Of a stretch of 7,436 bases of DNA, positions 1-4,943 are shown piece after piece; within the stretch, counting starts at the first letter, position 1, and every line of letters starts with the position of its first letter. Position numbers and translations under genes: made by a program. Origin of the DNA: Victivallis vadensis (lineage in GTDB: Bacteria; Verrucomicrobiota; Lentisphaeria; Victivallales; GWF2-50-93); contig DYRX01000217.1 of NCBI GenBank assembly GCA_020718525.1, positions 1-7,436 on the forward strand, given 5' to 3'. A model generated the notes under the pieces. The model had not been told where the DNA came from. It ran no database searches and saw nothing but the letters and a program-made list of their open reading frames with translations.

Positions 1-1
1 G

Positions 2-52
2 CCTGGCAAGGATCTCCATCCCATCATAGATACCAGCATTTTTGTAGTTTAG
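2..52 (+). CDS. Possible C-terminal tail of a gene entering from the left edge
   Basis: One plus-strand frame is open from base 2 to a TAG at 50-52 and reads PGKDLHPIIDTSIFVV. The residue mix is protein-like, but 16 codons is too short to prove coding. The other plus frames stop at 58-60 and 26-28. If real, this gene converges on the coo-type operon, and the terminator at 71-104 lies between them. No family can be recognised. Confidence 0.2.
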   Translation, partial: PGKDLHPIIDTSIFVV

Positions 53-70
53 GGCCCTAGGAAAAGGAAA

Positions 71-104
71 TAAAAAAAAGAAATTGCACCCTGAAGGGGT
101 GCAA
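71..104 (-). terminator. Rho-independent terminator for the minus strand
   Basis: An 8-bp perfect stem, TTGCACCC (84-91) with GGGTGCAA (97-104), closes a 5-base loop. On the minus strand it is followed directly by TTTC and then eight T residues (complement of 72-83). There is no T-run on the plus-strand side, so it acts on minus-strand transcripts. It lies about 260 bases beyond the flavoprotein stop codon, so either the operon mRNA carries a long 3' untranslated region or an unrecognised small transcript lies in between. Confidence 0.8.
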
Positions 105-364
105 CAACATTGGTAATTGGAAATAATTTATTATTCAAGTGTATTACGATTAGTATTTAAGGGACAGGACACTTAGCCCGATTTTTATTGCGACACGGAT
201 TCAGATGTCTGGATTTTGACATGTGAAAATGAAAGCGGACGGCTATTATGTTTTCACGGAGATTTGTACGTCTGCAGATCCTTACCCGTATGAAAAACAA
301 AAATGCGCCAGCGTAAAATCAGGGAGCTTCAGGCATCTGAACTTTTCCATTTCTTTGTTTCTGA
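105..364. other. 260-base stretch with no convincing gene
   Basis: This stretch lies between the terminator and the flavoprotein stop. I see no ORF with a credible ribosome binding site. It holds three weak structures. A hairpin has 7-bp arms GTGAAAA (223-229) and TTTTCAC (251-257). A near-palindrome TTTTGACATGTGAAAA lies at 214-229 (14 of 16 positions symmetric). A 5-bp stem TTCAG/CTGAA lies at 328-341. A GGGACAGGACACTT motif lies at 161-174. None is strong enough to name as an element. Confidence 0.5.
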
Positions 365-1618
365 TCAGAGCACGCTGAGTTTTTCCTGCCCCCTTTTTGC
401 GGCGTCAAAACTGCCAAGCCATGCCAAATCTGCACTTATGTCACGGTTTTTGACAATGGTCTCGTGGTAGAGTCCGGCGTTGGCGACATCCCCCCAAAGA
501 AGTGCTGCCTTCAAGAGTTTTCCCTCGGTGTACAGGATGCGTATGTTTTCCATTCCCCTGCTGTCTGTTGCGCGAAACACATGCTTGGTCCAGCTTTTCA
601 TAGGAGATGAAACATTGCCAAGAGAAATCGCATGCGTGCCAAAGAGAGAAACAGAGGCTTTGAGGGCGGTCACTATGTTTATTTCCGAGCTTCCGCCAAG
701 CATGTTTGCACCGGCAATTTTTCCCTGTCGCACGGCAGTTGGCCAGATCGCAGTCATCTGATGGACGCCTGAAATGCTGTCCTCGAACTCGGTGACATCG
801 CCAGCCGCATAGACGCCAGGAAGATTTGTCGCGCAATATTTGTCTATGCATATGCCTTTTGCGGCTTTGATCCCAGCCTGGAGCGCGAAATCAAAATTTG
901 CCTTGACGCCTGCCGCACATACAATCAGGTCGCTGGCTATGATCTCGCCTGTGGACAGTTCTGCTCCAATGATTTTCCCTTGGGAATTCCTGCTGATTTT
1001 TTTGACGCTTTTTCCGAGAAAAAGTTTTGCACCCTTTTCAGCGAGCAATTTAGCGCATTTCTCTCCGCATACATCTTCGAGCTGGAGGGGAAGAGGCCGG
1101 TCTGCTATTTCAACGATATTCACCTTGAACCCAGCTTCTAGAAGTTCTGTCGCCAGCTCAACACCTATCAATCCCGCTCCAATTATGGTTGTGTTCGCGG
1201 TCTTGCCTAGCGCTCCTTTGATCTCCAGCGCGTCCTCCATGCTCCTGAGCGCAAAAGTTCCCGGCCCCGAGATACCCTCTATTGGTGGAAAGACGGTTCT
1301 TGCTCCGCTTGCGATCAGGAGCCTGTCGTAGTCCATGCCGCCGCCATCCTCGAATATGATTCTGCGCTTTTCCGCATCCAGTCCGGAAACTTCTTTCCCG
1401 GCGTTCAGAGAGACCTTCATTTTTTCCGCCCAGTCCGGCGTGGAAAGCCTGATCTTGTCAGGTGACAGCTTTCCTGAGGCGACAAAATGAAGCTGGCATC
1501 TGGAATAGAAATATTTGTCTTTGCACACGACGCTTATCATGGCGTCCGGATCATTTTCTCTAATAGTTTTAGCGGCGGATATTCCTGCCGCGCTTCCGCC
1601 GACAATCACATGCTTCAT
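365..1618 (-). CDS. FAD/NAD(P)H oxidoreductase of the CooF-linked type
   Basis: This 417-residue flavoprotein belongs to the two-dinucleotide-binding-domain family (NADH oxidase, CoA-disulfide reductase and rubredoxin reductase group). It is cytoplasmic and most likely passes electrons between the CooF-like ferredoxin and NAD(P). The FAD-binding motif is at residues 4-16 (IVGGSAAGISAA), the second Rossmann motif at 145-156 (IIGAGLIGVELA), and the FAD ribityl-binding YAAGDV at 270-275. Glu170 at the end of the second strand of the nucleotide domain favours NADH over NADPH; this is an inference. Cys41, in YSRCQLHF, sits where NADH oxidases and CoA-disulfide reductases keep their single redox cysteine; rubredoxin-reductase-like partners of CooF often lack it. 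The ATG at 1618 is preceded by a strong GAGGAG (1624-1629). It is the last gene of the operon, 14 bases after cooF. Confidence 0.88.
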   Translation of the reverse strand: MKHVIVGGSAAGISAAKTIRENDPDAMISVVCKDKYFYSRCQLHFVASGKLSPDKIRLSTPDWAEKMKVSLNAGKEVSGLDAEKRRIIFEDGGGMDYDRLLIASGARTVFPPIEGISGPGTFALRSMEDALEIKGALGKTANTTIIGAGLIGVELATELLEAGFKVNIVEIADRPLPLQLEDVCGEKCAKLLAEKGAKLFLGKSVKKISRNSQGKIIGAELSTGEIIASDLIVCAAGVKANFDFALQAGIKAAKGICIDKYCATNLPGVYAAGDVTEFEDSISGVHQMTAIWPTAVRQGKIAGANMLGGSSEINIVTALKASVSLFGTHAISLGNVSSPMKSWTKHVFRATDSRGMENIRILYTEGKLLKAALLWGDVANAGLYHETIVKNRDISADLAWLGSFDAAKRGQEKLSVL

Positions 1619-1632
1619 ATCAGCTCCTCATT

Positions 1633-2124
1633 TCAATTTTTTGCGGACTTGGCGTCTTCGAAAAGTATATGCCCGCCGCTTTCATCATCAGATTCCACTT
1701 CCTTGATACAGCGCTGGGGACATGCCGCCACGCATGCCATCGAGTCTCGTCCACGACAGCCGTCGCACTTGATCATCTTGCCGCCGTTTTTTACAGACGG
1801 GCGCGCCATGCCGTAAGGACAGCTCATGACGCACATGAAACAGCCGATGCACCTTTCCTGATCACAGACGACCAGCCCATCCTCGCCTTTCGCCAGGGCG
1901 CCGCTCGAACATGCTTCAACACATGCCGGCTCGTCGCAATGTCGGCAGAACTCGGGAAAAAGAGTTCCATCGGCGGCAAGCTCCACTTTGTTTCTGGCTC
2001 TGGCGGCGGCTCCTCCGGGATCTGAGGCGAAAGGATTTCCACCCTCGGAATGGACGGCGATGCATGCGATCTCGCAGTTTTTACAGCCTGCGCATTTGCT
2101 TCGATCCACAAGCTTTTTCCTCAT
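1633..2124 (-). CDS. cooF: CooF-like ferredoxin with four [4Fe-4S] clusters
   Basis: This 163-residue iron-sulfur electron-transfer subunit of the CooF/HycB/DmsB fold would be the cytoplasmic relay between the CooS-like enzyme and the flavoprotein. Four cysteine groups are visible: C11, C14, C17, C21; C60, C63, C68, C72; C92, C95, C98, C102; and C120, C123, C131, C135. In this fold the groups interlock, first with fourth and second with third, to bind four [4Fe-4S] clusters. C87 and C139 are additional cysteines. There is no twin-arginine or Sec signal, which fits a cytoplasmic location. The start ATG is 2 bases after the cooS stop, with a GGAG site (complement of 2132-2135) inside the end of cooS, so translational coupling is likely. 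HycB- or DmsB-type proteins are similar, but adjacency to cooS makes CooF the best name. Confidence 0.88.
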   Translation of the reverse strand: MRKKLVDRSKCAGCKNCEIACIAVHSEGGNPFASDPGGAAARARNKVELAADGTLFPEFCRHCDEPACVEACSSGALAKGEDGLVVCDQERCIGCFMCVMSCPYGMARPSVKNGGKMIKCDGCRGRDSMACVAACPQRCIKEVESDDESGGHILFEDAKSAKN

Positions 2125-2126
2125 TT

Positions 2127-4007
2127 TCAGACTCCTATGCCAAGAGCTTTGAGCTTTTTGTCAATCTCATTGTGAAGCTTCTCAGCCGCGAGCTGTGGAT
2201 TTTTTTCGATCAGAACCTTGCCGCCAGTCAGAGCTACGAGATCTTCGGTGAGGATTTTGGAAACGAGGGGCGATCCGAGCACAGGCGGGGGCTGGGCAAG
2301 ATGCAGTGTGAGACCAAGCGCAAGCCCGTAGCAGCCGTCTGCAAGGGCCTGCTCTTCGAGCCACTGCGGCGCGGAAATGACGACAGGAAGCTGGGGAATG
2401 TCCAGGTTCAGAGCCTTCGCAAGCTCCGAGACCACTATTTCTATCCGCCCAATTGCCAGGCAAGGACCAAAGTTCAGCACGGGTGGGATTCCGAGTTTTT
2501 CGCAGACGGCCTTGAGTCCAGGTCCCGCCATATCCTTGGCGCCAGGCGAACAGAATCCGCAGTTAGCCAGCCCACCAGTGGTGCATCCGGCGGAAAGCAC
2601 AAGTATGTCCCTACTGATGAGCTCCTTTGTGAGCTCGACTGTTGTTACATCGTGTCCTCCTGCGGCAAGATTGGAGCATCCTAGGATTCCGGCAACTCCT
2701 TTGATCATCCCGTTTTTGATGAGCTCAATGAGAGGGGAGAGATTTCCCCCGAGCAGTTTTAGAAGCGACTTTTCGCTGACCCCCGCAACAACATCGTCAT
2801 AGCCGTGCTTCGGAAGGTCTATTGGCACATCCTTACGGCGCAGTCTGTATTGGTCAGCCGCCATCCTGCAGATTTTTTCGGCAAGCTCAAGCTCTCCTCC
2901 CTTTCTGTCTTCGAGAAGCTCTGCGCCAGTCTGCTTGCAGACGTCGTCGAGGCAAAGCAGTTTGATCTTGTTTTTTTCCGCAATAGGTTCGATGCCAGAC
3001 AATGTACAGTTGAATTCGCTGACCAGCATGTCCACTGCGCCGCTTGCAAGAAGCAGTTCCTGTGTGAAATTGTTCCCTGCCTGTCCGGCGAAGACACCCG
3101 GCTTCATCGCATTACCGCGCAACTGCATGTCCTGTCCAACACAGGTGATCCCGACAATTCTGATCCCCTCTGCTCCGGCATCGCGTCCGATTTGCTGGCC
3201 TTCGTCGGTTTCAAGGAAGGATATGAGTCCGGCAAAGACTGAATGGCTGTGCCCGGTCACTGCAATGTTGATGCAGTCAGGATTCGCCACCGAAAATCCG
3301 GACGGGACTTTTGCGATTTCAGGCTCGCCCATGATGATGTCGTTCATGAGATTTGTCATGCCCAGTCCGTAGAGTCCAGTGCAAATGCCCAGATTGAGGC
3401 AGTGCAGGAGCTGATTTACGGCGTCAGTGTTGAGATTTGTGCTCGTTTTGACAAGTGCGTTGAAAACTTCCGCCTTGGCACCGCCGGGCATGATTCCGAG
3501 CTCCCTCCATCTTTTCACCCTGGCTGGAATCGCAAGCTTTTCGACCAGGAGCATCTTGTCGCTCCGCGTTCTGTAAATGTCGGACATGACGGCTTCCGCT
3601 ATTTTTTCCGCGCTGTCAAGGGCGCCATCAGCCTTGATCCCAAGTGTTTTTGCGAGCTCGAGCGCGGAGCTTTCTGATCTCAATGCCAGAGGAGAAACTC
3701 CGGACGCAATCGCCTTAAGGCGCTCCGCCGTTGATTCGGCAACATGAAGATAACAGGCGGAACCCGCCGCAACAGCCCTGAGAAAATTCCGAGCAACCAT
3801 CGCGTCTGCAGTCGCTCCGCAGACGCCTTTCGGCGAATCAGGTGTAATCCGGCAAGGACCGTTCGAACACAAGCGACAGCACACTCCGTTCTCCCCATAT
3901 GCGCATTTGACCGACTGATCTTCGAAGCGGTCGAATGCCGTGTTCACATCGCTTCTTCTCTCCATGTACGAGGAGAGGCACCTGTCCGCCGACGAGCATC
4001 TTTTCAT
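2127..4007 (-). CDS. cooS: CooS-type anaerobic carbon monoxide dehydrogenase, catalytically deviant
   Basis: This 626-residue homologue of the Ni,Fe-CO dehydrogenase catalytic subunit has normal length for the family. The family oxidises CO to CO2 and feeds electrons to ferredoxin. The N-terminal D/B-cluster signature is intact: C35-x7-C43-C44-x2-C47-x4-C52-x10-C63, followed by GATAD. C-cluster ligands can all be placed: His253 (TGHSH), C289 (GITCVG), C334 (FNC), C444 (GCSN), C475 (AGC) and C516 (FGPC). By manual alignment to Carboxydothermus CODH-II, remembered rather than computed, the catalytic Lys563 becomes Gln553, Asp219 becomes Thr210, and the His93/96/99/102 relay becomes Tyr86, Val89, Ser92 and Glu95. 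Extra cysteines C483 and C486 lie near the cluster. The ATG at 4007 has GGAG (4016-4019) 8 bases upstream. It is the first gene of a cooS-cooF-flavoprotein operon. Membership of the CooS family is sure; CO oxidation activity is doubtful. Confidence 0.9.
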   Translation of the reverse strand: MKRCSSADRCLSSYMERRSDVNTAFDRFEDQSVKCAYGENGVCCRLCSNGPCRITPDSPKGVCGATADAMVARNFLRAVAAGSACYLHVAESTAERLKAIASGVSPLALRSESSALELAKTLGIKADGALDSAEKIAEAVMSDIYRTRSDKMLLVEKLAIPARVKRWRELGIMPGGAKAEVFNALVKTSTNLNTDAVNQLLHCLNLGICTGLYGLGMTNLMNDIIMGEPEIAKVPSGFSVANPDCINIAVTGHSHSVFAGLISFLETDEGQQIGRDAGAEGIRIVGITCVGQDMQLRGNAMKPGVFAGQAGNNFTQELLLASGAVDMLVSEFNCTLSGIEPIAEKNKIKLLCLDDVCKQTGAELLEDRKGGELELAEKICRMAADQYRLRRKDVPIDLPKHGYDDVVAGVSEKSLLKLLGGNLSPLIELIKNGMIKGVAGILGCSNLAAGGHDVTTVELTKELISRDILVLSAGCTTGGLANCGFCSPGAKDMAGPGLKAVCEKLGIPPVLNFGPCLAIGRIEIVVSELAKALNLDIPQLPVVISAPQWLEEQALADGCYGLALGLTLHLAQPPPVLGSPLVSKILTEDLVALTGGKVLIEKNPQLAAEKLHNEIDKKLKALGIGV

Positions 4008-4021
4008 TCCGTCTTCTCCAT

Positions 4022-4052
4022 TTTAATTGATTCTATTTTTATATCATATTGC
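4022..4052 (-). promoter_or_regulatory. Probable Rrf2 operator over a weak cooS promoter
   Basis: This 31-base element matches the dyad in front of the regulator gene at 23 of 31 positions without gaps, including an exact shared 10-mer TATATCATAT (4040-4049). Its own symmetry is partial, mainly TGAT (4028-4031) against ATCA. On the minus strand the base aligned with the regulator's -10 gives TATAAA (4038-4043), and an overlapping TATGAT lies at 4043-4048. No good -35 hexamer is found 16-18 bases further upstream; that position is GC-rich. A perfect palindrome GGAGCGCTCC (4054-4063) lies there instead. The cooS start is about 15 bases downstream of the element. Operator function is inferred. 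Confidence 0.6.
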
Positions 4053-4089
4053 AGGAGCGCTCCGCGCCCCATTGGATTGAAACCGTTGA

Positions 4090-4494
4090 TCATCTGATGT
4101 CTGAAATGTCAGCCAGGCTGATCTTCCTAAGGGTGGCGTTAAGCCTTTCCTGGACAGATTCCATCTTGCTGTGCACCCGGCAACTGCGCTTTCTCTGGCA
4201 AAAACTTTTCTCCATGTGGCATCTGTTGAAAAGAAGGCTTTTCGGATCGAAAATGTCCAGAATGTCATAAACGGAGATCTTGCCGGGGGCTTTTAGCAGA
4301 TAGACCCCTCCATTTTTTCCTCTCGAGGCCCCGACAAGTCCGGCTCCGCGCAGGCTCCCGATGATTTTCCTTGCGAAGCGGTATGGCAGAAACATAGTTT
4401 CAGAAATCTCCGCCGCGCTGACGTGCCTGCCCTTCGGCTGGGCGGCAAGGCAGAGAGCCACCCGTATTGCGTAGTCAGCCTCCCGCGTTATCAT
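4090..4494 (-). CDS. Rrf2-family transcriptional regulator with IscR-like Fe-S ligands
   Basis: This 134-residue Rrf2-family regulator is a cytoplasmic DNA-binding dimer. Residues 1-65 form the winged helix: the start MITREADYAIRVALCLA, a recognition helix around LPYRFARKIIGSL (36-48), and the wing RGKNGGVYLLKAP (58-70). The C-terminal part contains C92-x6-C99-x5-C105-x2-H108, very close to the C-x5-C-x5-C-x2-H set that binds a [2Fe-2S] cluster in IscR, so it probably senses Fe-S status, oxygen or nitric oxide. The ATG at 4494 has GAGGAG (4500-4505) 5 bases upstream. It lies 82 bases upstream of cooS in the same direction, and a dyad overlaps its own promoter, indicating autoregulation. IscR, NsrR and RirA are relatives; I cannot choose among them, so no symbol is given. 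Confidence 0.88.
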   Translation of the reverse strand: MITREADYAIRVALCLAAQPKGRHVSAAEISETMFLPYRFARKIIGSLRGAGLVGASRGKNGGVYLLKAPGKISVYDILDIFDPKSLLFNRCHMEKSFCQRKRSCRVHSKMESVQERLNATLRKISLADISDIR

Positions 4495-4513
4495 GCAATC
4501 TCCTCTTTTCCGG

Positions 4514-4544
4514 TTTATATGATACTAATATTATATCATATAAA
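4514..4544 (-). promoter_or_regulatory. 31-bp perfect-arm dyad, probable Rrf2 operator
   Basis: The arms TTTATATGATA (4514-4524) and TATCATATAAA (4534-4544) are exact reverse complements of 11 bases, separated by 9 bases that themselves contain the palindrome TAATATTA (4526-4533). The dyad covers the -10 hexamer (4530-4535) and the predicted transcription start (about 4523) of the regulator gene. This is the classic position for autorepression. Length and symmetry suit a dimeric Rrf2 protein. The AT-rich content means some symmetry could arise by chance, but 11 perfect pairs and a second copy upstream of cooS argue against that. Confidence 0.72.
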
Positions 4545-4557
4545 ATCCGCATGTCAA
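4530..4557 (-). promoter_or_regulatory. Consensus sigma-70 promoter of the rrf2-type gene
   Basis: On the minus strand TTGACA (complement of 4552-4557) and TATAAT (complement of 4530-4535) are both perfect consensus hexamers, separated by 16 bases. The predicted start near 4523 leaves a leader of about 29 bases with a GAGGAG ribosome binding site. Such a strong promoter would be constitutive unless repressed, which fits the overlapping dyad. Read-through from here could also transcribe cooS. Confidence 0.8.
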
Positions 4558-4710
4558 GGACTTTTGAACGATTGCATCCCTATAGGCTAGGAATTATTGC
4601 ATCGCTGATTTGTGGGCATCTGGATGCGGATGCGCTTCAAGGCACGAACTTGGCGATGGGGGATTTTTATAGCAGTTCGGAAGAACAAAGACTATTTTGA
4701 TCTTTTACAA

Positions 4711-4787
4711 TGGTGGAGCCGAGGGGGCTCGAACCCCTGACCTATACGTTGCGAACGTATCGCTCTAGCCAACTGAGCTACGGCCCC
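4711..4787 (-). tRNA. tRNA-Ala with anticodon CGC
   Basis: The minus strand folds as a complete cloverleaf of 74 bases plus an encoded CCA (4711-4713). The acceptor stem is GGGGCCG with CGGCTCC and includes the G3-U70 wobble pair that defines alanine tRNAs. The D arm is GCTC/GAGC, and the anticodon stem ATACG/CGTAT encloses the loop TTCGCAA with anticodon CGC. The variable loop has 5 bases, and the T arm AGGGG/CCCCT has loop TTCGAGC. It reads GCG codons. I see no strong terminator after it; only a 5-bp AAAGA/TCTTT pairing lies near 4686-4707. Confidence 0.97.
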
Positions 4788-4812
4788 TGCTTTCAGAAAA
4801 CACCCAGCGAAG

Positions 4813-4842
4813 ATAATGCTTAGCCGCGAAAGTTCAAGTCAA
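4813..4842 (-). promoter_or_regulatory. Probable tRNA-Ala promoter
   Basis: On the minus strand TTGACT (complement of 4837-4842) matches the -35 consensus at 5 of 6, and CATTAT (complement of 4813-4818) matches the -10 at 4 of 6, with an 18-base spacer. The predicted start near 4806 leaves a leader of about 19 bases before the mature tRNA 5' end at 4787. The location is right for the tRNA; the -10 is weak. Confidence 0.45.
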
Positions 4843-4943
4843 TTTTTGCTTAATCGAGGCAATATCAGATTTTCGCTTGATAATGCGCCTGCGGGGGAAT
4901 ATCTTTTCAGAGCGTAGCAAAATGAACTTGGGAATTTCTGCTC

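Noticed and set aside
1..39. Minus-strand reading frame starting MLVSMMGW and running off the left edge
   Set aside because: It has no ribosome binding site and lies just past the strong minus-strand terminator with no promoter seen; too short to judge.
223..257. Hairpin with arms GTGAAAA and TTTTCAC
   Set aside because: It has only 7 Watson-Crick pairs and a loop of about 20 bases, with no T-run; weak as a terminator or riboswitch.
229..378. Plus-strand ORF of 49 codons starting MKADGYYVF
   Set aside because: It has no ribosome binding site, matches no family I recognise, and its end overlaps the flavoprotein 3' end on the other strand.
1911..2684. Long plus-strand ORF of 257 codons opposite cooF and cooS
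   Set aside because: It lies antisense to clearly conserved cooF and cooS coding sequence, and its translation is rich in Arg and low-complexity runs, typical of a shadow frame.
4616..4627. Inverted repeat GCATC-TG-GATGC
   Set aside because: A 2-base loop cannot close the hairpin as drawn, and 5-bp symmetry is expected by chance.
4467..4700. Plus-strand ORF of 77 codons upstream of the tRNA
   Set aside because: It crosses the regulator start, its promoter and the dyad, has no ribosome binding site, and shows no recognisable domain.
4879..4884. GATAAT as a -10 for the sigma factor gene
   Set aside because: No acceptable -35 lies 16-18 bases upstream; the sequence there is GAGGCA.
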